A program made the position numbers and the translations under genes. The notes under the pieces were generated by a model. The model ran no database searches, was not told the DNA's origin, and was given only the letters and a program-made list of their open reading frames with translations. DNA of 64,000 bases, from NCBI RefSeq assembly GCF_019186805.1, contig NZ_CP066783.1, positions 1-64,000 on the forward strand. Direction: 5' to 3'. Source of the stretch: Comamonas fluminis (lineage in GTDB: Bacteria > Pseudomonadota > Gammaproteobacteria > Burkholderiales > Burkholderiaceae_C). Shown here in pieces: positions 1 through 11,160 of this stretch; position 1 is the first letter of the stretch, and each line of letters starts with the position of its first letter.

Positions 1-1371
1 CTGTGGCAAGTCTGTGTTGAGCAACTGGGTCAGGAGCTGCCCGAGCAGCAATTCAATACCTGGATCAAGCCGCTGACGGCGCTGGTTGCAGAAGATTTTT
101 CCAAGGTCACCATCTATGTGGCCAACCGTTTCAAGCTGGACTGGATTCGTGCCCAGTATGCAGGCCGCATTTCGGCCATGCTGGAGTCGCTCTACGGCCA
201 GCCAGTCACTATTGAGTTAGCACTTGCTCAGCGCGAAAGCGTTGTGCGCACTTACGTACGCCCACCATCGGCTGTGCAAAACTCGGCCCCCGAGACCATG
301 CAGGTCGCCGTGCCAACCGTCTCCAGCGAAGAAGCTGCAGCCCCGGTGTTCCGCACCCGCCTGAACCCCGCGCTGACGTTCGAGACTCTGGTTGAAGGTA
401 CGGCCAACCGCATGGCCCGCTCTGCCGCCATGCATGTGGCAGGCTCGCCCGGCCACCTCTACAACCCGCTGTTCATCTACGGTGGTGTCGGTCTGGGTAA
501 AACCCACCTGGTGCACGCTGTGGGTAACAAGCTGCTGCAGGACAAGCCAGACGCCAAGGTTCTCTACATCCACGCCGAGCAATTTGTCTCCGATGTGGTC
601 AAGGCCTACCAGCGCCGCACCTTTGATGAGTTCAAGGAGCGCTACCACTCACTCGATCTGCTGCTGATCGACGACGTGCAGTTCTTTGCCAACAAAGACC
701 GCACGCAGGAAGAGTTCTTCAACGCCTTCGAAGCCCTGCTGGCCAAGAAGAGCCACATCGTGATGACGTCGGACACCTACCCCAAGGGTCTGGCCAATAT
801 TCACGAACGTCTGGTATCGCGCTTCGATTCCGGCTTAACGGTCGCCATTGAGCCGCCCGAGCTGGAAATGCGCGTGGCGATTCTGATCAACAAGGCTCGT
901 GCCGAGAACGCCGATATGCCCGAAGAAGTCGCCTTCTTCGTGGCCAAGAACGTGCGCTCCAACGTGCGTGAACTGGAAGGCGCGCTGCGCAAGATCCTGG
1001 CTTACTCGCGCTTCAACCAGAAGGAAGTGTCGATTCAGCTGGCCCGCGAGGCCCTGCGCGACCTGCTCAGTATCCAGAACCGTCAGATTTCTGTGGAAAA
1101 CATCCAGAAAACGGTGGCTGACTACTACAAGATCAAGGTTGCTGACATGTATAGCAAGAAGCGCCCGGCCAGCATTGCCCGCCCGCGCCAGATTGCCATG
1201 TACCTGGCCAAGGAGCTGACGCAAAAGAGCCTGCCCGAGATCGGCGAGCTGTTCGGCGGCCGCGACCACACCACGGTGCTGCACGCGGTTCGCAAGATCG
1301 CTGGCGAGCGCCAGACCAACACCGAGTTGAACCAGCAGCTGCATGTGCTGGAACAAACGCTCAAGGGTTGA
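1..1371 (+). CDS. dnaA: Chromosomal replication initiator DnaA (5' partial)
   Basis: DnaA is the AAA+ ATPase that binds DnaA boxes and melts the replication origin. The frame is already open at base 1 and reads [11 protein letters not shown], typical of domain I, so the start lies upstream of the window; probably only about ten residues are missing (inference from family N-termini). Walker A (GVGLGKTH) lies near 484-510, Walker B (LLLIDDVQ) near 655-680, and the C-terminal box-binding signature ([12 protein letters not shown]) near 1255-1290. A GTG at 118 is not the start, because DnaA-like sequence continues 39 codons before it. It is the first gene of dnaA-dnaN-gyrB. No DnaA box is seen between it and dnaN, which matters for where the origin is. 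Confidence 0.97.
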   Translation: MWQVCVEQLGQELPEQQFNTWIKPLTALVAEDFSKVTIYVANRFKLDWIRAQYAGRISAMLESLYGQPVTIELALAQRESVVRTYVRPPSAVQNSAPETMQVAVPTVSSEEAAAPVFRTRLNPALTFETLVEGTANRMARSAAMHVAGSPGHLYNPLFIYGGVGLGKTHLVHAVGNKLLQDKPDAKVLYIHAEQFVSDVVKAYQRRTFDEFKERYHSLDLLLIDDVQFFANKDRTQEEFFNAFEALLAKKSHIVMTSDTYPKGLANIHERLVSRFDSGLTVAIEPPELEMRVAILINKARAENADMPEEVAFFVAKNVRSNVRELEGALRKILAYSRFNQKEVSIQLAREALRDLLSIQNRQISVENIQKTVADYYKIKVADMYSKKRPASIARPRQIAMYLAKELTQKSLPEIGELFGGRDHTTVLHAVRKIAGERQTNTELNQQLHVLEQTLKG

Positions 1372-1502
1372 TGAAAACTCCCCCATGAATGTCACTGACA
1401 CGCGGCAAAATGGGGAAATCACGCGGCAAGAGGGAGAGTCCGCAGCACCCAGCGGACGCCGCCGCGTCAAAACATATGCGCACTTAAATCACTGAGGTTG
1501 AC

Positions 1503-2624
1503 ATGATCGTCCTGAAAGCCACACAAGACAAAGTTCTAGCGGTCCTGCAATCGGTGGCCGGCATCGTCGAGCGCCGCCACACCCTGCCCATTCTGGCCAA
1601 TGTGCTGATCAAGAAGACGGGCAATGCGCTGCAGCTGACTACCAGCGACCTGGAAATCCAGATTCGCACCACTGCGGAGCTGGGCGGCGACACCGGTGAC
1701 TTCACCACCACCATTGGTGCCCGCAAGCTGATCGATATTCTGAAGACCATGCCCGGCGACCAGACCGTGAGCCTGGAAACGCAGCAGGCAAAGATGATTC
1801 TGAAGGGTGGCAAGAGCCGCTTTACGCTGCAGACCCTGCCCGCCGAAGACTTCCCCCTGGTGCAGGAATCGGCGGCCTTCGGCCCCGCTTTCAGCGTGCC
1901 GCAAAAGGTGCTGAAAGACCTGCTGGGTCAGGTGTCCTTCTCCATGGCCGTGCAGGACATCCGTTACTACCTGAACGGCATTCTGTTCGTCGCCGAAGGC
2001 AACACCCTGAGCCTGGTGGCCACTGATGGTCACCGTCTGGCCTGGGCCAGCGCCACGCTGGATGTGGACGTGCCCATCAAGCAGGAAGTGATTCTGCCGC
2101 GCAAGACCGTGCTGGAATTGCAGCGTCTGCTCAGCGATGCCAGCGGTGATAACCAGCCCGTCATCGAGATGCAATTCGCCAGCAACCAGGCCAAGTTCAC
2201 CTTTGGCGGCATGGAGTTCGTCACAAAATTAGTCGAGGGTAAGTTCCCCGACTACAACCGTGTGATTCCCAAGAACCACACCAACAGCGTCACCCTGGGC
2301 CGCGCACCGCTGCTGGCTTCGCTGCAGCGCACCGCCATCATGACCAGCGACAAGTTCAAGGGCGTGCGCCTGTCGGTGGAGCCCGGCACGCTGCGCGTAG
2401 CGTCCAACAACGCCGAGCAGGAAGAGGCCATGGATGAACTCGATATCGACTACGGTGGCGACACCATCGAGATCGGCTTCAACGTGACCTATCTGATCGA
2501 TGTGCTCACCAATATGAGCCAGGACATGGTCAAGATCGATCTGCAGGACGGCAACAGCTCCGCGCTGATCACCATCCCCGAGATCGACAGCTTCAAGTAC
2601 GTCGTGATGCCCATGCGCATCTGA
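1503..2624 (+). CDS. dnaN: DNA polymerase III beta subunit (sliding clamp)
   Basis: The ring-shaped processivity clamp that holds DNA polymerase III on DNA. The product is 373 aa, close to the usual 366-376, and starts MIVLKATQDKVLAVLQSVAGIVERRHTLPIL, typical of the family. It ends with the conserved VVMPMRI tail that forms part of the peptide-binding pocket. The ATG has GAGG at 1494-1497 as ribosome binding site. It follows dnaA by 131 bases and precedes gyrB, the common dnaA-dnaN-gyrB order (recF is absent here, as in many betaproteobacteria). Confidence 0.97.
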   Translation: MIVLKATQDKVLAVLQSVAGIVERRHTLPILANVLIKKTGNALQLTTSDLEIQIRTTAELGGDTGDFTTTIGARKLIDILKTMPGDQTVSLETQQAKMILKGGKSRFTLQTLPAEDFPLVQESAAFGPAFSVPQKVLKDLLGQVSFSMAVQDIRYYLNGILFVAEGNTLSLVATDGHRLAWASATLDVDVPIKQEVILPRKTVLELQRLLSDASGDNQPVIEMQFASNQAKFTFGGMEFVTKLVEGKFPDYNRVIPKNHTNSVTLGRAPLLASLQRTAIMTSDKFKGVRLSVEPGTLRVASNNAEQEEAMDELDIDYGGDTIEIGFNVTYLIDVLTNMSQDMVKIDLQDGNSSALITIPEIDSFKYVVMPMRI

Positions 2625-2651
2625 CGCAGCGCAGCACCATCAGTCCTTCTA

Positions 2652-2703
2652 TTGCCTGAAAAACATGAGCAGCTACCGCTAGTCATTCATGCTTTTCAGG
2701 CAA
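2652..2703. repeat. 11-bp inverted repeat between dnaN and gyrB
   Basis: TTGCCTGAAAA at 2652-2662 is perfectly inverted as TTTTCAGGCAA at 2693-2703. The 30-base loop holds GAGCAGCTACCGCTAG, which resembles the short intergenic repeat seen elsewhere in the window. It could fold as a dnaN 3' hairpin or a gyrB leader hairpin; no strong T run follows, so it is not a classic terminator. Confidence 0.55.
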
Positions 2704-2756
2704 ATATTCATTTGAAAGTTATGCCAGTCAGTCGCTCACAGCTTCTGACTTTGTAG

Positions 2757-5342
<2,586 letters not shown>

Positions 5343-5360
5343 ATTAATAGCATCAAGCCA

Positions 5361-5390
5361 AGCGCCCAACTACGTTTGGGCGCTTTTTTG
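5361..5390 (+). terminator. Rho-independent terminator after gyrB
   Basis: AGCGCCCAA at 5361-5369 pairs with TTGGGCGCT at 5376-5384 and is followed by a T run. It lies 19 bases after the gyrB stop codon. Confidence 0.85.
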
Positions 5391-5416
5391 TTGGTGCAAA
5401 GAATGATGTGAATCTC

Positions 5417-5818
5417 ATGAAATCCTCCATCCGAATCGTCGATGTGGATCGACTCGAAACCTGGAGTAAATACAAGCCAGGCATGTGCGATAGCTGCGCT
5501 GCCAATTGCTGCACCATGCCGCTGGAAGTGCGCTTGCCTGATCTGGTGAGACTGGAACTGGTGGACCCTTTTGAAGTGGAAAACATCGAGCCCAAGCTGA
5601 TTGCCAAGCGCTTGCTGAAGATGCGCTTGATCGACCACTTCAACCCCAAGCACGAGATCTTCACCATGGCGCGTCGCGCGGGTGGTGACTGCAATTTTCT
5701 GGACAAAGATACGCGCCGCTGCACGGTGTATGACAAGCGCCCAGAGACCTGCAGACTGCACCCCAAGAAGGGCCCCAAGCCCGGTTTTTGCGCCTACGGC
5801 AACAAGGCACTTTCCTGA
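5417..5818 (+). CDS. YkgJ-family cysteine-cluster protein
   Basis: A 133-aa protein of the YkgJ/UPF0153 type, a family annotated as a putative zinc- or iron-chelating domain with no assigned reaction. Visible cysteines are the N-terminal cluster C24, C27, C31, C32 (MCDSCAANCC) and a later set in GGDCNFLD, RRCTVYDKRPETC and PGFCAYGN; this CxxCxxxCC...C...C...C layout defines the family. An upstream in-frame GTG at 5408 would add three residues, but the ATG at 5417 is preferred. It stands alone after the gyrB terminator and converges on the minus-strand glycosyltransferase operon, whose last stop is 7 bases away. Confidence 0.85.
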   Translation: MKSSIRIVDVDRLETWSKYKPGMCDSCAANCCTMPLEVRLPDLVRLELVDPFEVENIEPKLIAKRLLKMRLIDHFNPKHEIFTMARRAGGDCNFLDKDTRRCTVYDKRPETCRLHPKKGPKPGFCAYGNKALS

Positions 5819-5824
5819 GCTGAT

Positions 5825-6952
5825 CTATGTGTTTGACGGTGCATGCAAGCCCTGTATGCACCCGCTCCAGGCATCAGTTCTGGCCTGCGCACTGGCGCAG
5901 TACTGCGCCAGATTTTCCGCGGTAATTTGCATGTCCATGTCTTGCAAAAGGCGACGCACCTTGGCCGCGACTTGAGCTCGAAAATCCTGCGCATCCCCGC
6001 GCCACACCACCACTTCATGATGCAGCTGCATGCGCGCAGCCTGCTCTACATTACTGGCCTGCTCAGGCTGATCCGTCAGCACCAGCAAGATGGGCCGTTG
6101 ATAGATGCGCGCAACTGAAAGCGCAGCCATGCCAGGTGCAGAAACAATGAGACTGGACTGCGCCGCGGTCGAAACCCAATCTTCATCAATCGCCAGCCAG
6201 TTCCCATGGCCTGCCAATCCTTCACCCACAAGATGCGTGTGCAGTGATGCATCGCTCAGCCCTGCACACAGGGCGTCAGCCAGCGCAATATTCTGAAAAT
6301 GCGGATTGAGATAGACCGCTGCCAATGGGGCTTGCACATTCGCTTTACGGCCCTGCTTTGCCACGGCAACGGGTGTTGGCAAACGATAGCGCGATGGGCC
6401 TATGGACTGCGTTCTGTCGCAGAAAAAATCGTGTTCGATGCAGGCTCTTGCCGTATTGATCTGCCAGCCGATGATGGCGGCAAACGTGCGCGCCAGAACA
6501 GCGGGAAGACGCCCTTCAAAGTTGGAGATCAGCGCGGCTTTCAGGCTTCCGCCATAGACATGCACAACCTTGCGCTTCCACCACGGCATGCTGCCCATGC
6601 ACAGCAAAGCGGGGTGGAAGGAATCGTTGATGACCAGGTCCACATCACGCATGAGGCTAGCCAGCTTTCGTATGTCCTTGAGCATGCGGCTGGGCCTGAA
6701 AACATAGTGCGCCACATTGCGATCGGTGGCTGCGCGCTGCATGTTTTGCTCGGTATCAAACTGCACAGCGTAGTGCGGCGACAGCAGTTGCGCCACTACG
6801 CCAAAGCGCTTCAGAAACTCCACGCCCTCGTTCGAGGTGCTGAGCACGTCAACGTGAACACCAGCATGGCGCAAGGCATGCACCAGCAACTGAGCGCGCA
6901 TCAGATGCCCGCGTGCATCAGCCGTTGCCAGATAGAGAACGCGAAGACTCAT
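5825..6952 (-). CDS. GT-B fold glycosyltransferase (UGT/MurG-like)
   Basis: A 375-aa predicted glycosyltransferase. The N-terminus (MSLRVLYLATADARGHLMRAQLLVHALRHAG) looks like the nucleotide-fold start of GT-B enzymes, with the GHxxR loop seen in MurG/UGT types. The C-terminal half has SAPGMAALSVARIYQRP and LTDQPEQASN, which resembles the sugar-nucleotide-binding P-x3-DQ-x2-N stretch. No signal peptide or membrane span is obvious. Its ATG overlaps the stop of the ferritin-like gene by 4 bp (ATGA), so the two are translationally coupled. Donor and acceptor cannot be told from sequence; being with a family 2 glycosyltransferase suggests a glycolipid or surface-glycan product (inference). Confidence 0.7.
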   Translation of the reverse strand: MSLRVLYLATADARGHLMRAQLLVHALRHAGVHVDVLSTSNEGVEFLKRFGVVAQLLSPHYAVQFDTEQNMQRAATDRNVAHYVFRPSRMLKDIRKLASLMRDVDLVINDSFHPALLCMGSMPWWKRKVVHVYGGSLKAALISNFEGRLPAVLARTFAAIIGWQINTARACIEHDFFCDRTQSIGPSRYRLPTPVAVAKQGRKANVQAPLAAVYLNPHFQNIALADALCAGLSDASLHTHLVGEGLAGHGNWLAIDEDWVSTAAQSSLIVSAPGMAALSVARIYQRPILLVLTDQPEQASNVEQAARMQLHHEVVVWRGDAQDFRAQVAAKVRRLLQDMDMQITAENLAQYCASAQARTDAWSGCIQGLHAPSNT

Positions 6953-7713
6953 GCCGTTGTCGAGGCTGTATTTGCCGTTGAGAAAGCACGGAAGTAAATG
7001 CCTGCGGCATACATGGCGATAGCACCGCTGATGCCGAAGCTGGCATCAATCGCCCTTACCTCGGCCAGCAGCCGTTTGAGTGCAGGTATTTCCTCAGCGG
7101 TAACCAGCTTTTGCAAGGTGTCCTGACATAGCTGCACATGGCGTTTTTCATCGCTGAGAACACGCGCCAGCAAGGGGTACATGCCATGCTGCGAGCCAAT
7201 CACTGCACAGTGGCGCGACAGCACGCGCAAAGCCATTTGTTCAGCACACAAGCCCGTGACATAGGCGGGCACCAACAGCCCCTGTTTGAACTGCACCGCA
7301 TAGCGCTGAGACAGCTTTTTCCAGCGCGAAATCTTGGCCTGGCTCAGACGATCTGGTTCAGTCTGGCCGCGCTCTACGGGCACCGCAAAGCCGCGTTCTC
7401 GCAGCGCCTGTGCAAAGGCTTTGGCGTGGTGCTGTTCATCGCTCAGATGCTGCTCAATCTGCTGCTGCAGCCAGGGTGGAGCGTGCTGACTCCACTCATC
7501 CATCAACGCACATTCCGTCGCCTCTTCCCCCACCAAGTACATGCGCAGCAGCAAGGCCTCACCACCCTGGCTGCGATGCAGCTGGGCAATAGCTGCGCGC
7601 TTGATGCGGTCCACCATATGCGCCCGCCATTGCTGCCAGCCTTTGAGTTCTGGCACCTGCAGGCATTCAAAATCTTCAGCTCTCACAGGCCTGGATATGC
7701 CAGTCACTGACAT
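6949..7713 (-). CDS. Ferritin-like diiron protein, possible oxygenase
   Basis: A 254-aa protein with the residue pattern of a carboxylate-bridged diiron four-helix bundle: E63/E64, the pair E93-x-x-H96 (DEQHH), E159 (AEQM) and E189-x-x-H192 (DEKRH). Two ExxH motifs plus two glutamates on separate helices are what ferritin-like oxygenases and oxidases use to hold two irons. The start is the ATG at 7713 (MSVTGISRPV); the frame is open 31 codons further up, but that part overlaps the stop of the upstream gene. It lies 10 bases after the family 2 glycosyltransferase and overlaps the next glycosyltransferase by 4 bp. The substrate is unknown; an oxidation of the lipid or sugar handled by its neighbours is plausible (inference). 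Confidence 0.7.
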   Translation of the reverse strand: MSVTGISRPVRAEDFECLQVPELKGWQQWRAHMVDRIKRAAIAQLHRSQGGEALLLRMYLVGEEATECALMDEWSQHAPPWLQQQIEQHLSDEQHHAKAFAQALRERGFAVPVERGQTEPDRLSQAKISRWKKLSQRYAVQFKQGLLVPAYVTGLCAEQMALRVLSRHCAVIGSQHGMYPLLARVLSDEKRHVQLCQDTLQKLVTAEEIPALKRLLAEVRAIDASFGISGAIAMYAAGIYFRAFSTANTASTTA

Positions 7714-7723
7714 CTTTTGACGC

Positions 7724-8788
7724 TCAGTTGCGGTGGTAGGAAAGCGCAGCCAATTCACGGCGAGCTGCGCTGCTGCGGAACAAGCCAAGGCTGCGCACCA
7801 GCGCACCCAAAGTGTCCAGCGCAGAAATTCCGATGGTGCAGACTGCTGCAGCCAGGTAGCGCACCAAGCCCAGCGCAGGCATGTCCTGATGCCCCAGTGC
7901 CCGCAGGCTGTAGCCCAGCCTCATCAGCATCACGCACAGCGGCCCAAGAGGACCTTTGCGAAACAGCCATTGCAGCGATTCAGGCACGTAGGCCTGAGCC
8001 AGATATGGGGTGAGCCCCACACTGTCTTCGCCGCGCATCCAGCGCAGTTTTACGGCTTCCTGGCGGGTATCCGGCAGGCAGTGCTCGGTATGCGCGTTCA
8101 CCGCGTATTCCACCGCCACGCCGTTCTGCTGCAGACGCAGTCCCATGACTTGACAGTGCGCCCGGTACACGCCTGCCAATGGCTCGTAACAGTATTGCTC
8201 AAACACCTCACGCCGGAAGGCCACATTGTTGGCGTAAAAGTTACGCGTTGCACCTTCGGCCAGAGGGCTTGGGAAGTACATGAAATCAATGGACGTCAAT
8301 GCCGCGCCCCACACGCCCGGCGCATAGCTGGTGCGCCCCGCAACGGCTACAGGTGGCTTGACAGCGGCTTCTGCATCGCGGGCGAAAGGTGCCAGCAAAG
8401 ATTCCATCCAGCTGGCAGCAGGACGGCAGTCGGCATCACCAAAAACCACGTAATCGCAGCGCTGAACATCCATCGCATCAAAGCCAATATTCTTCGCGTC
8501 GTAGTAGCCCGTGGATTCGCTGATTTCCACAAAATCAATCGTGCATCCAGCACGCTTTTGCAGGTCTGCACACACCTCGGCAGACAAGCCATCGTGGGTG
8601 ATGATCCATTGCGCAAGCAAGGTCGGAGGCAGGCTTTGCTGCGTCAAATCACTGACCAGGCGCTGCAGGCTTTGCACAGCCTTGGCAGCACTGTCACCAC
8701 CGCGCAGATTATTGGTTTCAAGCACAAAGGCCGTGCGGGCTGCAATCGCTCGCACGGCAGTGATTTGGGAATCGGTTGATGCGTGCAT
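7724..8788 (-). CDS. Family 2 (GT-A) glycosyltransferase
   Basis: About 354 aa from the preferred ATG at 8788 (MHASTDSQITAVR); an upstream ATG would add 14 residues. The GT-A signs are an N-terminal nucleotide-sugar region, the metal-binding acidic motif FGDADCRPAASWM (DAD), and an acceptor-side stretch with RWMRGEDSVGL. The C-terminal part (LGPLCVMLMRLGYSLRAL and LVRYLAAAVCTIGISALDTLGALV) is hydrophobic and probably membrane-associated. First gene of a three-gene minus-strand operon with the ferritin-like protein and a second glycosyltransferase. The product is not identified. Confidence 0.75.
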   Translation of the reverse strand: MHASTDSQITAVRAIAARTAFVLETNNLRGGDSAAKAVQSLQRLVSDLTQQSLPPTLLAQWIITHDGLSAEVCADLQKRAGCTIDFVEISESTGYYDAKNIGFDAMDVQRCDYVVFGDADCRPAASWMESLLAPFARDAEAAVKPPVAVAGRTSYAPGVWGAALTSIDFMYFPSPLAEGATRNFYANNVAFRREVFEQYCYEPLAGVYRAHCQVMGLRLQQNGVAVEYAVNAHTEHCLPDTRQEAVKLRWMRGEDSVGLTPYLAQAYVPESLQWLFRKGPLGPLCVMLMRLGYSLRALGHQDMPALGLVRYLAAAVCTIGISALDTLGALVRSLGLFRSSAARRELAALSYHRN

Positions 8789-8885
8789 CTGAGTCCTTTC
8801 AGTGGGGCTCGATAGCCGCAGGCGCAGCATGCATCACACCCTATGGTGAAAGCAGCAAGTGCAGCAAAGCCAAGCTTCAGAAGGC

Positions 8886-8904
8886 ATAGATTTTTTCAAT
8901 CTAT
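8886..8904. repeat. Short inverted repeat in the kinase-glycosyltransferase gap
   Basis: ATAGATT (8886-8892) and AATCTAT (8898-8904) form a 7-bp palindrome in the AT-rich 145-base gap between the sensor kinase and the glycosyltransferase operon. On the minus strand a TATAGT sequence lies nearby and could be a -10 for the operon. It could be an operator or a weak terminator; weakly supported. Confidence 0.35.
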
Positions 8905-8933
8905 TTCTCAAACACTATACCAATTGCCGTTTT

Positions 8934-10331
8934 TCATACATTGGAAATAGAGGGCAGCCAGATACGGGCAATCAGCCCCGGACTGGCGTTCTGAAAGCTG
9001 AGCTTTCCACCATGCAGCTGCACGATAGCCAGCACACTGGCCAGCCCCAATCCATAGCCTTGGCGATCGGACTCTGCACGGTAGAAACGCGTGGTCATTT
9101 TTTCCAGCGTCTGAGGGTCTGCGCCCGGTCCCTGGTCTTGCACGGTGACCTCTACGCCCCATGCACTATCCAGACCACTTTCCTGCGCTTCCCTCGCAGT
9201 CAAAACCACATCTCCCATTTTGCTTTCAGCGGAAGACGCTCCGTATTTGATAGCGTTATCCACCAAGTTGGCTACGGCGCTGGCAAGCAGGTCACCATCC
9301 CCAAAGGCCTGCACCCCCTGATGCACGTCCAGACGGAGTGCACCGCCGCTGTCTTCGATCAGAGGCTCATAAAAGTCCACCACATCAACGAGCAGTGCCT
9401 GCAGATCAACGGGTGCAAAGCTCTTGCGACTGGCCCCGCTTTCCACTTCAGCAATCTGCAAAAGCTTTTCGAAAACAACGCCCAGCTCTGCCACTTCTTC
9501 GGCCACCAGCGCCAGCGTGGCGGATTGCATTTGCGGGCTGGCCTGCTGCGCGTTGCGAAGGCGCAGCAAGATGCGCGTCAGCGGCGTTCGGAGGTTGTGC
9601 GCAATGCTGTTGGAGACATGGCGTATGCCTTCCATCAGTTGCTCAAGCCGGTCCAGCATGGCGTTGATATCGCGGTTGAGCAGCGTGAATTCATCGTTGC
9701 GCTGATCGACCGGAATGCGCTGGCGCAAATCACCAGCAGCCACACGAGACATGGTGCTGCGAATGGCGGAGGCACGCTCGTCCACCACGCGGCGAAACAC
9801 CAGGGCACCAATGATGGCCATGATGCAGGCGGCAATTGCCGCCATGAGGCTGGCGCGGCCAAACAGCTCTTCCATATCGCGTTGCAGCTGCATATCAGCA
9901 CCTGCTGCGAGCAAGTTGCCGTTAGGCATTTCTGCCACCGCAACACGTCCAACGACAAGTCGGCCGCTGCGTTTTACGGTCAGTTCACGCACCCCCATGA
10001 TGCTGAGTTTTCGCGGGGGAAAGACTTCGGCATTGCTCACAATGGGCTCGCCATCGGGGTCCATGAGAATGAGGATTTCCGTGTCGGTATTCACACCGTC
10101 ACGGATGGTCTGCAGAATCTCGCTTTCCAGCGCACCAGGGCCGTATTTGGCCGAGTGTTCCATCAGTCTGCGCAGATGATTTTCGGCCTGCTTGTCCAGC
10201 CGGACGCGCACCACGCCCACCGTCTGCACGTAGAAGACTGCCAGCACAATGCTCATGGTCAGCACCATGATGGCGCCATAGCTCAGACCCAGCCTGAACG
10301 CCAGGGAGCTCCAGGGACGGGAGCCCGACAT
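8934..10331 (-). CDS. Two-component sensor histidine kinase
   Basis: A 465-aa membrane kinase. Transmembrane segments lie at about residues 14-38 and 161-182 with a periplasmic sensor domain of about 120 residues between them, then a HAMP linker. The phospho-accepting H245 sits in SIAHNLRTPL, and the ATPase domain shows LVDNAIKYG (N box), DQGPG (G1) and GYGLGLA (G2). It starts in a 1-base overlap with the response regulator stop (ATGA). Placement after czcBAC suggests it senses periplasmic metal like CzcS/CusS, but no clear metal-binding motif is visible in the sensor domain. Confidence 0.9.
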   Translation of the reverse strand: MSGSRPWSSLAFRLGLSYGAIMVLTMSIVLAVFYVQTVGVVRVRLDKQAENHLRRLMEHSAKYGPGALESEILQTIRDGVNTDTEILILMDPDGEPIVSNAEVFPPRKLSIMGVRELTVKRSGRLVVGRVAVAEMPNGNLLAAGADMQLQRDMEELFGRASLMAAIAACIMAIIGALVFRRVVDERASAIRSTMSRVAAGDLRQRIPVDQRNDEFTLLNRDINAMLDRLEQLMEGIRHVSNSIAHNLRTPLTRILLRLRNAQQASPQMQSATLALVAEEVAELGVVFEKLLQIAEVESGASRKSFAPVDLQALLVDVVDFYEPLIEDSGGALRLDVHQGVQAFGDGDLLASAVANLVDNAIKYGASSAESKMGDVVLTAREAQESGLDSAWGVEVTVQDQGPGADPQTLEKMTTRFYRAESDRQGYGLGLASVLAIVQLHGGKLSFQNASPGLIARIWLPSISNV

Positions 10332-11035
10332 CAGACCACCTCAGGCAGATCTTGCGGACGGTCCGAGAGGCTGTAACCCACACCGCGCACGGTATGAATC
10401 AGGGGTGCAGGAAAGCCTTTGTCCACCTTGCTGCGCAAGCGGCTGATGTGCACATCAATCACATTCGTCTGCGGGTCAAAACGGTAGTCCCAGACCGATT
10501 CCAGCAGCATGGTGCGGGTGACGATCTGGTGAGCATGCTGCATGAGAAAAGCCAGCAGACGGAACTCTCGCGGCTGCAGCGCCAGGGGCTGTCCCGCACG
10601 CTCTGCACTGCGCGACATGAGGTTCACGCGCAGGTCTGCCACGCGCATTTCCCGCGTCGGTGCAGGAATCTGTGCCCGGCGCACCAAAGCCTCCAGCCGC
10701 GCTGCCAGCTCAGAGAATGCGAAGGGTTTGGTCAGATAGTCATCGCAGCCAGCCTTCAAGCCGCGCACTCTCTCATCTGTAGCAGACAACGCACTAAGGA
10801 CAAGCACTGGCGTCTGTTTTCCCATGGACCTGAGTGTTTGCAGAATCTGCAATCCATCAAAGCCATTGGGCAGCATGCGATCGAGGATGATGACGTCCCA
10901 GCTCTCGCCCACCGCCTGTGCAATGCCTTGCACGCCGTCGCCACAGACGCTGACATGCGCCCCCTGCTGCCGCAGTCCTTCAGCGATGTAACGCGCGTTG
11001 AGCGCATCGTCTTCGATGATGAGGTAGCGGTACAT
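10331..11035 (-). CDS. OmpR/PhoB-family response regulator
   Basis: A 234-aa response regulator. The receiver domain has the acidic pair D9/D10 (LIIEDD), phospho-acceptor D52 (IILDRMLP) and a conserved lysine in LTKPFAFSE; the C-terminal winged helix reads REFRLLAFLMQHAHQIVTRTMLLESVWDYRFDPQTNVIDVHISRLRSKVD, in separate family motifs. The ATG at 11035 (MYRYLIIEDD) is chosen because it places the receiver fold at the N-terminus; the frame is open for 58 more codons upstream. It lies 126 bases after czcC and 1 base overlapping the kinase, so it is probably co-transcribed with the pump and controls it (CzcR/CopR-like, inference). Confidence 0.9.
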   Translation of the reverse strand: MYRYLIIEDDALNARYIAEGLRQQGAHVSVCGDGVQGIAQAVGESWDVIILDRMLPNGFDGLQILQTLRSMGKQTPVLVLSALSATDERVRGLKAGCDDYLTKPFAFSELAARLEALVRRAQIPAPTREMRVADLRVNLMSRSAERAGQPLALQPREFRLLAFLMQHAHQIVTRTMLLESVWDYRFDPQTNVIDVHISRLRSKVDKGFPAPLIHTVRGVGYSLSDRPQDLPEVV

Positions 11036-11160
11036 GCTGTGTCTGTCTCTGGCCGTTGGAGGAAAGACACTATAAGCCGTTGCATCCTCATCTGCAGACA
11101 TGGGCAAGCTGACTGCAGAAGATGGAGATTGCGGGGGCAAAGCCATCTTCTGCCACTCCG

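Noticed and set aside
118..1371. dnaA starting at GTG 118
   Set aside because: The frame and DnaA domain I similarity continue to base 1; the gene is 5' truncated by the window.
8859..10376. 505-codon + strand frame opposite the sensor kinase
   Set aside because: The kinase carries all catalytic boxes on the minus strand; this frame has none.
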